Shown: positions 11,094-19,310, numbered from the stretch's first letter. The stretch: DNA of 64,000 nt from an uncultured Lachnospiraceae bacterium (GCA_947631625.1 CANRMA010000017.1:1-64000), one strand, 5' to 3'. Numbers and translations: made by a program. Notes: generated by a model not told the origin, from the sequence alone.

Positions 11094-11209
11094 GTTTGTT
11101 GTGAAAATGCCCCCGGAATATAAACAACACCAAACAATTTCTGTAGAAGTTCCAACTGTCCCGCTTTCATCAATGAAATAATCGGTGTGGTATCTGAAAC
11201 AACAATCAT
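11090..11209 (-). pseudogene. Truncated PIN-domain toxin (DUF3368-like)
   Basis: From the ATG at 11209, which overlaps the stop of the UPF0175 gene as ATGA, 39 codons encode a typical DUF3368 start: MIVVSDTTPIISLMKAGQ, then LLQKLFGVVYIP. This includes the first PIN acidic residue (D6). The homology stops after YIP, and the frame ends at 11090 where the TPR fragment begins on the other strand. Full-length relatives are about 150 residues, so three quarters including the remaining acidic residues are missing. UPF0175 with DUF3368 is a known paired arrangement, so this was probably the toxin partner. It should be inactive. Confidence 0.7.
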
Positions 11210-11487
11210 ACAGTCGCACCCCTTAATTTTTTCAACACTGCCAAATCTTCTTCATATTCTTCCTCTGTCTCATCAAAGTATGGCAATCCTAATTTGCCAT
11301 ACAAAGTAATCAGGTCAATCTTATGAAGTCCAAGCATTTCTGCTGCCTTTCCATAAGACATGACACCTCTTTTGATATAAGGGTATACCAACATTGCATT
11401 CCTTGTTATTTGCGCATCCTTGTCCTCTAATATTGTATATGGTACAATTTCCTCCGGTATGTCAATTTCCACCTTTGTCATCGTCAT
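11206..11487 (-). CDS. UPF0175-family antitoxin-like DNA-binding protein
   Basis: The 93-residue product matches the UPF0175 layout: an N-terminal beta strand region (KVEIDIPEEIVPYTI), then helices with a helix-turn-helix-like part (GVMSYGKAAEMLGLHKIDLI) and a C-terminal EEYEEDLAVLKKL. UPF0175 proteins are small regulators usually paired with a PIN-domain protein, here reduced to a 39-codon remnant overlapping its stop codon. The start at 11487 is chosen because AGGAG lies 9 nt upstream; the ATG at 11496 is too close to that site. It appears intact although its toxin is gone. Confidence 0.8.
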   Translation of the reverse strand: MTMTKVEIDIPEEIVPYTILEDKDAQITRNAMLVYPYIKRGVMSYGKAAEMLGLHKIDLITLYGKLGLPYFDETEEEYEEDLAVLKKLRGATV

Positions 11488-11637
11488 AGCAATCATCTCC
11501 TACTTTACGTATTCTTCTGACTATATTATATACATTTTATTTTGCCTTACAATAAAAAATAAATGCTTGAGTTTCCATCCAAGAAAATGGGGCATAAATA
11601 TAAAAAATAATCGTATTTATTACTTCTTACTCACTTC

Positions 11638-11838
11638 TCACCCATTTCTCAGTCTTTCTTCTCTCTCTGTCTTTGGGTTTACTCTGCGAAACTTAAGCGC
11701 CCGCTCCGGCGTCACTTCCGGACAATCTTCATCAAAGACAATCGGTTTCATTCTTGCCTTTGCAAGTTTATCAAGGTCTTCTTTTGTAAAAGCCAATTCT
11801 TTAATCAAATCCGGCGTCATTATATTAGCGTTTACCAT
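11638..11838 (-). CDS. Small antitoxin-like partner of BrnT
   Basis: The 66-residue product starts at 11838, preceded by AAAGGGGG at good spacing, and overlaps the end of the BrnT-like gene by 14 nt. It is charged, with TPDLIKELAFTKEDLDKLAKARMKP, VFDEDCPEVTPERALKF and a basic tail. BrnA antitoxins sit directly downstream of brnT, and the short opening (a statement that residues from TPDL onward may be phosphorylated or bind is not warranted) plus the FDEDCPE-TPE region resemble that family. I see no clear ribbon-helix-helix, so the role is assigned mainly from position. Confidence 0.6.
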   Translation of the reverse strand: MVNANIMTPDLIKELAFTKEDLDKLAKARMKPIVFDEDCPEVTPERALKFRRVNPKTEREERLRNG

Positions 11839-12244
11839 AATACAACCCCCTTTCAAAGTTTGTTGCCGCCCGCGCGGATATCAGTCTGGTCACATCAATA
11901 TTTTTTCCGTTTTTATCAACCTGTACTCTCTCCGTATATACAACAAAAAGTACGTCATTGACTTCTCCAATAAATGCTCCTACATTTCCTATTGTTGTAG
12001 TATCTTTGACAAATATGTTTGCGGTTCCGGCAGATAAATCACCTATTGTATCATATCTATCTTCATCTTTACTATGTTCCTCATCATAAAACTCTATTCT
12101 ATCGTAGTCAAAAAATACACGCGCTGCTTGTTCAAAAGAGATACCATGCATTTCAATATTATATTGATTCTTCCACTCATCATATTCAAAATTCATACCG
12201 CCAAGTTTAAATGTTATGATCTTGGAATCCTCTTTGTCGATCAC
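11825..12244 (-). CDS. brnT: BrnT-family ribonuclease toxin, unusually long
   Basis: BrnT toxins are small RNases that stop translation and are neutralised by BrnA. The family start is clear at residues 17-41: MNFEYDEWKNQYNIEMHG followed by ISFEQAARVF. The end is also typical (TRLISARAATNFERGLYYGK). Between them lies DTIGDLSAGTANIF and about 35 extra residues before the core strand VLFVVYTER. At 139 residues it is longer than the usual 90-100. The extra length comes from a 16-residue N-terminal extension and this internal insertion. The GTG start at 12244 is supported by GAGGTG upstream. Whether the insertion leaves the nuclease active is unknown. The downstream antitoxin-like gene overlaps by 14 nt. 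Confidence 0.75.
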   Translation of the reverse strand: MIDKEDSKIITFKLGGMNFEYDEWKNQYNIEMHGISFEQAARVFFDYDRIEFYDEEHSKDEDRYDTIGDLSAGTANIFVKDTTTIGNVGAFIGEVNDVLFVVYTERVQVDKNGKNIDVTRLISARAATNFERGLYYGKR

Positions 12245-12391
12245 TGCATCACCTCATTTTATTTTTTATTATTAATTATTTGTAAATTACACTGCTATAA
12301 ATATAGTACCACTGTTTTATTTTTATATCAATTGCCATATTATATGGGAATATGACATACGTTGACAGTGTTCGGTTGACGCTGTAATATA

Positions 12392-12533
12392 TAGGTAATT
12401 GCAAAACGCTTTTTCACAGTATAGAATTTAGGCAAAATATATAAAATAAGGAGCGATTTGCGATAGAACGAGCGACGTTTTTATATATTTTGACTAAATT
12501 CGGAAGCTTTGACAACAGTTTATCAATCACCTA
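12392..12533. mobile_element. Foldback element (MITE-like), class B, copy 1
   Basis: This fills most of the 315-bp gap 12245-12559. It starts TAGGTAATTGCAAAAC and ends GTTTATCAATCACCTA, imperfect inverted ends. Inner arms (AGAATTTAGGCAAAATATA and TATATTTTGACTAAATTCGG) also pair, so the whole 142 bp can fold back. The interior matches the copies at 18842 and 24617. No clear target duplication is visible here. Confidence 0.75.
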
Positions 12534-12559
12534 ATATGTTAAAATAAGGAGCATTGCAT

Positions 12560-13360
12560 ATGTCATCACAGGATTCAGTAAACGGAGAGATAAGGGAACA
12601 GCTTAAGAAGTTAAAGGATATGAGTTTTAAGCAAAAAGCAGGCTATCTCTTTCATTATTATAAATATCATGCGCTTATCACAATCATAATAATCTGTGTG
12701 GCGGTTTCGGTTATCCACAGCATAGCGACACATAGGGATTATGCTTTCTATGCGGTCCTGCTGAATGCGGAAACGCCTTATATAGATTACTTAGCTTACG
12801 GCGACGCGTTTTCGCAGTATGCGGGAATCGATATGAACAAATATCAGACTTTTATCGACACGACCTCCAAAATCTCCAACAACTATTATACACAGGATTC
12901 GGCCGCCAATACTGATAAAATGTCTGCGCTCATATATACAGGCACAATAGATGTGATAGTCGCTGACACCTATGCTTTTGAGTATTATGCGCAGAGCGAC
13001 AGCTTTGTAAATCTTGAATCTGTGCTGCCCAAAGAAATATTGGAAAAATACAGGGATAATTTTTACTATACCGATTCTGACACGTATGTCACATTTGAAG
13101 ATACTTACAATCCGGAAGCGCTGACCAAACGTGACGATTATGTCATAGATCATCATTCTGCGGAGGGCATGAAAAAACCGGTTCCCGTCGGCATATTTAT
13201 CCCGAAAGATTCTAACCTTATGGAAACCGGCTGTTATGACTTTTTAGAGGAAAACAATGTAACATATCAGGGTTATCAATCCGAAGTAATACTCGGCATA
13301 CCCGCGACCGCGCAGCATCTTGATATGATACTCAAATTCCTTGAATTTCTTGAGCAGTAA
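12560..13360 (+). CDS. Single-pass membrane protein with large extracytoplasmic domain
   Basis: The 266-residue product has a cytoplasmic N-terminus (REQLKKLKDMSFKQKAGYLF), one transmembrane segment (HALITIIIICVAVSVIHSI, about residues 41-60) and an external domain of about 200 residues rich in aromatic and acidic residues. The external part includes GTIDVIVADTYAFEYYAQ and a C-terminal VILGIPATAQHLDMILKFL, and resembles the general build of solute-binding-like domains in Clostridia membrane proteins, but no family is certain. The ATG at 12560 is used because AAGGAG is 8 nt upstream; an earlier TTG is too close. It stands alone on the plus strand, 26 bp after a foldback element. It carries one TGACA-N4-TGTCA site at 13078. 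Confidence 0.65.
   Translation: MSSQDSVNGEIREQLKKLKDMSFKQKAGYLFHYYKYHALITIIIICVAVSVIHSIATHRDYAFYAVLLNAETPYIDYLAYGDAFSQYAGIDMNKYQTFIDTTSKISNNYYTQDSAANTDKMSALIYTGTIDVIVADTYAFEYYAQSDSFVNLESVLPKEILEKYRDNFYYTDSDTYVTFEDTYNPEALTKRDDYVIDHHSAEGMKKPVPVGIFIPKDSNLMETGCYDFLEENNVTYQGYQSEVILGIPATAQHLDMILKFLEFLEQ
13078..13091. other. TGACA-N4-TGTCA palindrome, site 1
   Basis: TGACAcgtaTGTCA inside the membrane protein gene, coding D-T-Y-V. Confidence 0.85.
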
Positions 13361-13425
13361 ATTTTCATATAAATGCAGTAAATTCTCATATAAATAATAT
13401 ATTCAATAATATATAATATCCGGAA

Positions 13426-14859
13426 TTATAATAATTCTTTAAGTATTTTATTTACCATTGCGGGATCGGCTTTGCCTTTCATTGCTTTCATGGTCTGGCC
13501 TACCAGAAAGCCTATGGCTTTTTCTTTTCCGCTGCGGTAATCCTCAACCGACTGAGGATTTTCCGCTATCACAGCTTCAATAGTTTTTCTCAGCGCGCCT
13601 TCGTCGTTTACGCTCTTAAGTCCGTGTTCCTCCACATATTTTTCAGGACTGACATCACTGTCAAACATAACTTCAAAGACTTCTTTAGCAACCGTATTAT
13701 TTATGACACCAGTGTCATTTAATTCAATGAGCTTTGCGAGATTTTCCGGAGAAAAACGCAGATCCGCAGCATCAACTTCTTTTTCTTTCATAAGGCGCAG
13801 CGTCTCACCCATAAGCCAGTTGGAAACTTTCTTGGGTTGATTGCAGACAGCTACGGTTTCTTCAAAAATATCGGCCATACGCTTTTCGCCTGTGATTATC
13901 TCGATATCATAATCGGGAATGTTATATTCTTCTTTGTAACGTTTCATCTTCTCGGTACGAAATTCGGGCTGCTTTGCACGTATCTCATCAAGCATTTCAT
14001 CGCTTACTACGATAGGCACCAGATCGGGATCAGGAAAATATCTGTAATCCTGAGCGTCCTCTTTACTCCTCATTGCATAGGATTCGCCTTTGGCGTCGTC
14101 CCAACGTCTGGTTTCCTGAATTACTTTCCGGCCTTCTTCAAGCAGATCGATCTGACGTTCTTTCTCGCCCTCTATGGCTCTGGTGATCGCCTTAAAAGAA
14201 TTAAGGTTTTTCATCTCTGTTCTTGTGCCGAACTCTTGGCTTCCGGCTTCGCGCACGGAAAGGTTTACATCCGCTCTCATAGAGCCTTCCTGAAGCTTGC
14301 AGTCCGAGGCGCCAAGATACTGTATTATGAGGCGCAGCTTCTCAAGATAGGCAATAACTTCTTCCGCGCTTCGCATATCGGGTTCGGACACTATCTCAAT
14401 AAGCGGCACTCCTGAACGGTTATAATCCACCAAAGTACAGTCTTCCCATTCGTCGTGAATAAGTTTGCCTGCATCTTCCTCCATATGGATTTCATGTATG
14501 CCTACAGTTTTTTTACCGCCTTCTTTGGTTTCTATCTCTACGCCGCCGTTTCTGCAGATAGGAAGATAGAGCTGCGATATCTGATAATTCTGCGGATTGT
14601 CGGGATAAAAATAATTTTTTCTGTCAAATTTACCGTATCTTGTTATGTCACAGTTGGTTGCAAGCCCTACCGCGATCGCATATTCAAGCACCTGTCTGTT
14701 GAGTACGGGCAGCGAGCCGGGCATTCCGGTGCAGACCGGACAGGTATGCGAGTTGGGCTCTTTACCAAATTCCGTCGAACAGCCGCAGAAAATTTTAGTC
14801 TTGGTCGCAAGCTCTACATGAACTTCAAGACCTATGACGGTTTCATATTCTTTTCCCAT
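13426..14859 (-). CDS. gatB: Asp/Glu-tRNA amidotransferase subunit B
   Basis: GatB binds the mischarged tRNA and, with GatA and GatC, converts Asp-tRNA(Asn) or Glu-tRNA(Gln) to the correct Asn or Gln form. The 477-residue product has the GatB start (YETVIGLEVHVELATKTKIF), the zinc-site cysteines (CGCSTEF and HTCPVCTGMPG), the conserved HIEEDAG-like block (IHMEEDAGKLIH) and the C-terminal helical YqeY-like domain ending GKADPAMVNKILKELL. The start at 14859 is one base after the gatA stop, with GGAGG upstream; longer frames would lie inside gatA. It is the last gene of the aspS-gatCAB operon, and its junction with gatA is the only one in that operon without a foldback element. It carries a TGACA-N4-TGTCA site at 13704. 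Confidence 0.95.
   Translation of the reverse strand: MGKEYETVIGLEVHVELATKTKIFCGCSTEFGKEPNSHTCPVCTGMPGSLPVLNRQVLEYAIAVGLATNCDITRYGKFDRKNYFYPDNPQNYQISQLYLPICRNGGVEIETKEGGKKTVGIHEIHMEEDAGKLIHDEWEDCTLVDYNRSGVPLIEIVSEPDMRSAEEVIAYLEKLRLIIQYLGASDCKLQEGSMRADVNLSVREAGSQEFGTRTEMKNLNSFKAITRAIEGEKERQIDLLEEGRKVIQETRRWDDAKGESYAMRSKEDAQDYRYFPDPDLVPIVVSDEMLDEIRAKQPEFRTEKMKRYKEEYNIPDYDIEIITGEKRMADIFEETVAVCNQPKKVSNWLMGETLRLMKEKEVDAADLRFSPENLAKLIELNDTGVINNTVAKEVFEVMFDSDVSPEKYVEEHGLKSVNDEGALRKTIEAVIAENPQSVEDYRSGKEKAIGFLVGQTMKAMKGKADPAMVNKILKELL
13704..13717. other. TGACA-N4-TGTCA palindrome, site 2
   Basis: TGACAccagTGTCA inside gatB, read there as D-T-G-V. Confidence 0.85.
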
Positions 14860-14860
14860 A

Positions 14861-16360
14861 TCACATGCCCTCCTTTTCAGGCAAAGCTGCCGCTTTGCCT
14901 GTCTGTTCCATTGCTTTGCCAAACGCTCCTCTTGCTTTCTCATAAGTATATGCCGTCCGCAGCAGTTTCTTTTCCGTAAAACAGTCTCCGATAAGCTGCA
15001 ATCCTATCGGAAGCCCGTTTCTGTCTTTTCCGCAGGGCAGACTTATCGCCGGCAGGCCCGCAAGGTTTACCGCTATGGTATAGATATCTCCCAGATACAT
15101 CTTAATAGGATCTGAAAGGCTTGAGCCTAATTGGGGCGCCGTAGTCGGAGCCACCGGCCCCAGAATAATATCGTATTTTGAAAAGGCATCATCAAAGGCT
15201 TTTTTAATAAGAGCCTTAACCTTGAGCGCCTTCAGATAATATGCGTCATAGTAACCGGAGCTGAGTACGAAAGAGCCAAGCATGATACGGCGCTTCACTT
15301 CTTCGCCAAATCCTTCGGAGCGTGTCTTTTTATACATATTGTGCAAACCGTTGAAATCTTTGGTGCGATATCCGTATTTAATACCGTCAAACCTCTCTAA
15401 ATTGGAGCTTGCCTCGGCAGCCGCTATTGTATAATAAGTCGGTATCGCATAATCGACCAGACTTAAGTTAAACTCTTCCACTATGGCACCCTTTTCCCGT
15501 AAAATTTCGGATGCATGCAGCACCGCGGACTTGACATCCTCATCCAAGCCCTCGCCAAAGTAGTCCTTTGGTATACCTATCCTCAAACCTTTTACATCCT
15601 CCTCAAGCGCCGACATATAGTCCGTATCCTGCGTCGAAACCGAAGTAGAATCCTTGGCATCATGAGATGCTATGGTCTGAAGTATCGCGGCGCAGTCCGT
15701 AACATCCTGAGACATCGGCCCGATCTGGTCTAAAGACGAACCGTAAGCTATAAGCCCGTATCTCGAAACCAGTCCATAGGTAGGTTTCATCCCGACTATA
15801 CCACAGTATGCGGCAGGCTGTCTTATCGAACCGCCCGTATCGGACCCAAGCGCATAAAAACATTCTCCCGCAGCTATGGCCGCCGCCGAGCCTCCCGAAG
15901 ATCCGCCCGGCACACAATCGGTATTCCATGGATTTTTAGTCGCCCCAAATGCCGAAGTCTCGGTAGTGGAGCCCATGGCAAATTCGTCCATATTGGTCTT
16001 GCCGATTATGACCGCTCCGGCTTTCTGCAGGTTAATGACCGCTTCGGCGGAATAGGTCGGCACAAAATTCCCCAAAATCTTAGAAGAACAGGTGGTCAGC
16101 ATCCCTTTTATGCACATATTATCTTTAATCGCGACAGGCACACCCGCCAACGCTCCGCTAAGCTCTCCCGACTCGATCTGTCTCTGTACTGCCTCGGCCT
16201 GTTTCAATGCCCCTTCTTTATCAATAGTAACGTAGCAGTGATAAGTATCTTCTTTGGCTTCTATACGTTCAAACACTTCGTTAAGCGCATCAACTGCCGT
16301 AGTCTTTCCTTCTTTTATCGCCGCGGCAAGCTCTGTCGCGGTCATATCAAGTAAAGCCAT
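14861..16360 (-). CDS. gatA: Asp/Glu-tRNA amidotransferase subunit A (amidase)
   Basis: GatA is the glutaminase/amidase subunit that releases ammonia from glutamine and passes it to GatB. The 499-residue product has the amidase-signature Ser-cisSer-Lys triad at the canonical positions K79 (VAIKDN), S154 (GGSSGGSAA) and S178 (DTGGSIRQPA), and the usual C-terminal LPIGLQLIG. It lies third in the operon. A 210-bp foldback element separates it from gatC. The next gene, gatB, begins one base after its stop. No feature suggests inactivity. Confidence 0.96.
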   Translation of the reverse strand: MALLDMTATELAAAIKEGKTTAVDALNEVFERIEAKEDTYHCYVTIDKEGALKQAEAVQRQIESGELSGALAGVPVAIKDNMCIKGMLTTCSSKILGNFVPTYSAEAVINLQKAGAVIIGKTNMDEFAMGSTTETSAFGATKNPWNTDCVPGGSSGGSAAAIAAGECFYALGSDTGGSIRQPAAYCGIVGMKPTYGLVSRYGLIAYGSSLDQIGPMSQDVTDCAAILQTIASHDAKDSTSVSTQDTDYMSALEEDVKGLRIGIPKDYFGEGLDEDVKSAVLHASEILREKGAIVEEFNLSLVDYAIPTYYTIAAAEASSNLERFDGIKYGYRTKDFNGLHNMYKKTRSEGFGEEVKRRIMLGSFVLSSGYYDAYYLKALKVKALIKKAFDDAFSKYDIILGPVAPTTAPQLGSSLSDPIKMYLGDIYTIAVNLAGLPAISLPCGKDRNGLPIGLQLIGDCFTEKKLLRTAYTYEKARGAFGKAMEQTGKAAALPEKEGM

Positions 16361-16395
16361 ATTAAAATTCAGACTCCTTTCCTTATCAGATATTA

Positions 16396-16605
16396 TAGGC
16401 TTTTGCGAAACTATCCCTCAACGTATATTGATTGTACAGATTTAACAAACACCATTGCAGGCGCTCTGAGGCCGCCGGCACTTAAGCTGCGTATTTTGCA
16501 GCTTTAGTACCGCTGCGAGACTCAATGCAGCGCAAGCGTGCCAGCAAGGGTTTTGTTAAATCTGTACAATCTCAAAGACGTAAATCAGAGTTTCGCAATC
16601 ATCTG
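16396..16605. mobile_element. Foldback element (MITE-like), class A, in the gatC-gatA gap
   Basis: The 210-bp element begins TAGGCTTTTGCGAAAC and ends GTTTCGCAATCATCTG. Inner arms GATTGTACAGATTTAACAAA and TTTGTTAAATCTGTACAATC are a perfect inverted pair. Flanks TCAGATATTA (16386-16395) and TCAAATATTA (16606-16615) match at 9 of 10 bases and may be a decayed target duplication. Confidence 0.8.
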
Positions 16606-16630
16606 TCAAATATTATTAGACGGCTCCATA

Positions 16631-16924
16631 TTAATCAAAGGTACGCGGAACCATGAACATGCCGTCTTTTTGCGCAGGCGCGTTCGACAATAACTCTTCT
16701 CTTATGTCAGAGTTTGACACGACATCCTCTCTAAATACGTTATTGACAGGGAATACGTGTGACATTGCTTCTACGTTTTCTGTATCGAGTTCACCCAGCT
16801 TATCAATATAATCCAGCATACGGCCCATATCTCTTTTTGCCTGTTCCTTTTCTTCGGGCGAAAGTTCAAGCTTGGCCAGTATGGAAACATAATCTATGGT
16901 CTCATCAGTTATAATATTCGCCAT
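16631..16924 (-). CDS. gatC: Asp/Glu-tRNA amidotransferase subunit C
   Basis: GatC is the small subunit that wraps around GatA and stabilises the GatAB complex. The 97-residue product has the family start ([20 protein letters not shown]), the helical middle ending [17 protein letters not shown] and the C-terminal [18 protein letters not shown], which is the conserved tail. The start at 16924 is set by GGGAGG 6 nt upstream. A longer open frame upstream is formed by the neighbouring foldback element and is not coding. Foldback elements flank the gene on both sides. Confidence 0.95.
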   Translation of the reverse strand: MANIITDETIDYVSILAKLELSPEEKEQAKRDMGRMLDYIDKLGELDTENVEAMSHVFPVNNVFREDVVSNSDIREELLSNAPAQKDGMFMVPRTFD

Positions 16925-16952
16925 ATTAAACCTCCCTTTAATATAATGCTTA

Positions 16953-17055
16953 TAGGCAATTGCGAAACGCTGATTTACGTATTTAAGATTGTACAGATTT
17001 AACAAAACCTTTGCAGGCCGCTTTCGCTGCGTTGAGAAAGAGTTTCGCAATTACC
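16953..17055. mobile_element. Foldback element (MITE-like), class A, internally shortened, in the aspS-gatC gap
   Basis: The 103-bp element begins TAGGCAATTGCGAAAC and ends GTTTCGCAATTACCC. It keeps GATTGTACAGATTTAACAAA and a GCAGGC segment of class A but has lost the second inner arm. It fills nearly all of the gap between the aspS stop and the gatC ribosome site. Confidence 0.8.
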
Positions 17056-17057
17056 CT

Positions 17058-18806
17058 TTATCTTATTTTAATATGCACTTCCCTAAGCTGCTGCTCGGTA
17101 ACTTCATTTGGCGCGCCGCACATAAGATCCTGCGCCGTACCGCTCATAGGAAAGGCTATTACTTCCCTGATATTCTCCTCGTTTCTCAAAAGCATGATCA
17201 TACGGTCTATGCCCGGAGCCATTCCTGCATGCGGCGGAGCTCCGAACTGGAAAGCGTTGTACAGCGCGCCGAATTTATTTTTCAGAGTCTCCTCATCATA
17301 ACCCGCGATCTCAAATGCTTTTACCATAATCTCCATATCGTGATTTCGCACCGCGCCCGATGAAAGCTCCACTCCGTTACATACGATATCATACTGATAT
17401 GCCAGGATATCCAGCGGGTCTTTGGTGTTGAGCGCTTCCAGACCTCCTTGCGGCATGGAAAAAGGATTATGCGTAAAGCCTATCTGTTTGGTATCCGGAT
17501 CAAGCTCAAACATCGGGAAATCATTAACATAGCAGAAACGATATGCATTCTTCTCTATCAGATCCAGTTTAGTCCCAAGCTCCGTACGAAGCTGTCCGGC
17601 ATAATACGCCGCTCTTTCTTCTTTATCAGCTATGAAGAAAATCGTATCGCCCTGTGAAAGCTCCGCAAGCCTTGCAAGTTCTTTTTTAAGCTCGTCGGGT
17701 ATGAATTTGTCTATCGGTCCCTTATATGACATATCCTCTCCGACTTCCAGATAACCGAGTCCACCCATACCCATGTCGGTAGCGAATTTTAAAAGTTTCT
17801 CATGAAAGCCTTTAGACATATCAGCATGAACTTTTATCGCTCTAACCGTCCTATTATGGAAGGGTTTAAATGTACATTCCTGAAAAAATGCGGTCAAATC
17901 GATAATACGAAGCGGATTCCTCAGATCCGGCTTATCCGTTCCAAACTCTAACATTGCCTGCTTATAGCTTATTATAGGGTAAGGCGCTTTGGTCACTTCA
18001 TAACCCTGCGGCGCAAATTTTTCAAAAGCTGCGCTAAGCACTTCCTCGCCAACAGCAAATACATCTTCCTGAGTAGCAAAACTCATTTCAAAATCCAACT
18101 GGTAAAATTCTCCGGGAGAACGGTCGGCGCGCGCATCTTCATCTCTGAAGCAGGGCGCTATCTGGAAATATTTATCGAAACCCGATACCATAAGAAGCTG
18201 CTTATACTGCTGCGGCGCCTGAGGCAGCGCATAAAACTTTCCTTTATATTTTCTGGAGGGAACGATATAATCTCTTGCCCCCTCCGGCGAGGACGCGCAA
18301 AGAATCGGCGTCTGGATTTCCAAAAAGCCCATTTCGGTCATTTTTTCACGCAGAAAGCTTATTACCTGCGAGCGGAAAATAATGTTGTCTTTTACCTTTT
18401 TATTTCTAAGATCCAGATATCGGTATTTCAGCCTGACCTCTTCTCTGGTTTCCTTTGAAGTTATAACCTCAAACGGGAGCTGCTTATATACCTTGCCAAG
18501 CACCTCAACCTTATGCGCCTCTAACTCAAATGTTCCCGTAGGAAGTTTGGGATTATAAGTTTCTTCGTCACGCTTTTCAATAAGCCCCTCTATGGATACG
18601 CTCATTTCTTTGGAAAGCCCGTTAAGTAAAGCGGTATCGCGCATAACTATCTGCAGAACGCCGTACATATCACGCAGGTCTACAAACGATACGCCGCCAT
18701 GATCTCTTATATTCTCAATCCAGCCGGCGACCTTAAGCTCCCTTCCGATATCTTTTTCACTTAAATCCTTGATCGTTACATCTCTGTAAATATTTTCTGT
18801 TTTCAT
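17058..18806 (-). CDS. aspS: Aspartyl-tRNA synthetase
   Basis: AspRS charges tRNA with aspartate. With GatCAB encoded in the same operon it is probably the non-discriminating type that also charges tRNA(Asn), although the deciding residues were not checked. The 582-residue length is that of the bacterial form. It has an N-terminal OB-fold anticodon-binding domain (VAGWIENIRDHGGVSFVDLR), class II motif 2 (FRDEDARADRSPGEFYQLDF), an inserted GAD domain (around HADMSKGFHEKLLKFATDMG) and motif 3 (GMAPGIDRMIMLL). It follows a T-box leader, with a foldback element between the leader terminator and the start codon. Confidence 0.96.
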   Translation of the reverse strand: MKTENIYRDVTIKDLSEKDIGRELKVAGWIENIRDHGGVSFVDLRDMYGVLQIVMRDTALLNGLSKEMSVSIEGLIEKRDEETYNPKLPTGTFELEAHKVEVLGKVYKQLPFEVITSKETREEVRLKYRYLDLRNKKVKDNIIFRSQVISFLREKMTEMGFLEIQTPILCASSPEGARDYIVPSRKYKGKFYALPQAPQQYKQLLMVSGFDKYFQIAPCFRDEDARADRSPGEFYQLDFEMSFATQEDVFAVGEEVLSAAFEKFAPQGYEVTKAPYPIISYKQAMLEFGTDKPDLRNPLRIIDLTAFFQECTFKPFHNRTVRAIKVHADMSKGFHEKLLKFATDMGMGGLGYLEVGEDMSYKGPIDKFIPDELKKELARLAELSQGDTIFFIADKEERAAYYAGQLRTELGTKLDLIEKNAYRFCYVNDFPMFELDPDTKQIGFTHNPFSMPQGGLEALNTKDPLDILAYQYDIVCNGVELSSGAVRNHDMEIMVKAFEIAGYDEETLKNKFGALYNAFQFGAPPHAGMAPGIDRMIMLLRNEENIREVIAFPMSGTAQDLMCGAPNEVTEQQLREVHIKIR

Positions 18807-18828
18807 TTAAAGTCTGCCCCTTTCCAAA

Positions 18829-18999
18829 TATATCTGCATTTTAGGTCATTGCGAAACTCATTTTTATAACATAGAATTTAGTAAAAATATACAAATAAGG
18901 GGTGACTCTGCGTCCCCGCAACGGAACCCCGTTTTGTATATTTTTGCTAAATTCGGAAGCTTTAGAGAGTATTTCGCAATTGCCTATATATCTGCATTT
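18829..18999. repeat. 13-bp target duplication flanking the class B element
   Basis: TATATCTGCATTT occurs at 18829-18841 and again at 18987-18999, exactly abutting the TAGG and CCTA ends of the element between them. This is direct evidence for insertion. Confidence 0.88.
18842..18986. mobile_element. Foldback element (MITE-like), class B, in the aspS leader
   Basis: The 145-bp element begins TAGGTCATTGCGAAAC and ends GCGAAAT-complement ATTTCGCAATTGCCTA. Inner arms GAATTTAGTAAAAATATAC and GTATATTTTTGCTAAATTC pair, and the centre holds GGGGT/ACCCC-type complementary blocks. It lies between the T-box terminator and aspS, so every aspS transcript should contain it as a long hairpin. Confidence 0.85.
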
Positions 19000-19021
19000 T
19001 CTGCATCCGGGACTTTTTACA

Positions 19022-19058
19022 CAAAAAAAGCCCCGGAATACAAATTCTGTATTCCGGG
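19022..19058 (-). terminator. T-box attenuator terminator
   Basis: An 11-bp GC-rich stem with a short loop followed by T7 on the minus strand. It is mutually exclusive with the T-box antiterminator. Confidence 0.9.
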
Positions 19059-19310
19059 ACGGATAATAATTCTTCTTATCCGCGGTACCACCCGCATTGA
19101 CAAGCCGACATCTCAAACAAGATGTTTTATCGCCCTGCCCACTCTGACACTTAACGCGTGTAACGTATTACCCTAGCGTAAAATATCGATTTTACGGTTC
19201 AGATAATCTGCTCCGGAGTGTTCCCGATCCTTACTTCCCGCGAACAGCGCTCTCAGTCGGTGACGCCGTATTCCTGTCGTTTTCCATAAGGCGAGTCTCT
19301 TTCAACGCAT
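19022..19310 (-). ncRNA. T-box riboswitch upstream of aspS-gatCAB
   Basis: The minus strand carries the T-box sequence GGGTGGTACCGCGGAT (19078-19093), which pairs with the acceptor end of an uncharged tRNA. Downstream is a strong terminator: an 11-bp stem CCCGGAATACA / TGTATTCCGGG (19032-19058) followed by seven T residues. The structured region to about 19310 is the stem I part. An AAC (Asn) triplet at 19220-19222, in a GGGAAC-ACUCCGGAGC context resembling specifier loops, is a candidate specifier; a GAC (Asp) triplet also occurs further 5'. Regulation is expected to be antitermination of the synthetase-amidotransferase operon when the cognate tRNA is uncharged. Confidence 0.9.

Noticed and set aside
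12245-12391. tRNA or other small RNA gene
   Set aside because: No cloverleaf or conserved RNA motif could be seen here or elsewhere in the window apart from the T-box and the glnA leader.
16989-17050. Long N-terminal extension of gatC
   Set aside because: The added codons come from the foldback element; a full ribosome site supports the start at 16924.
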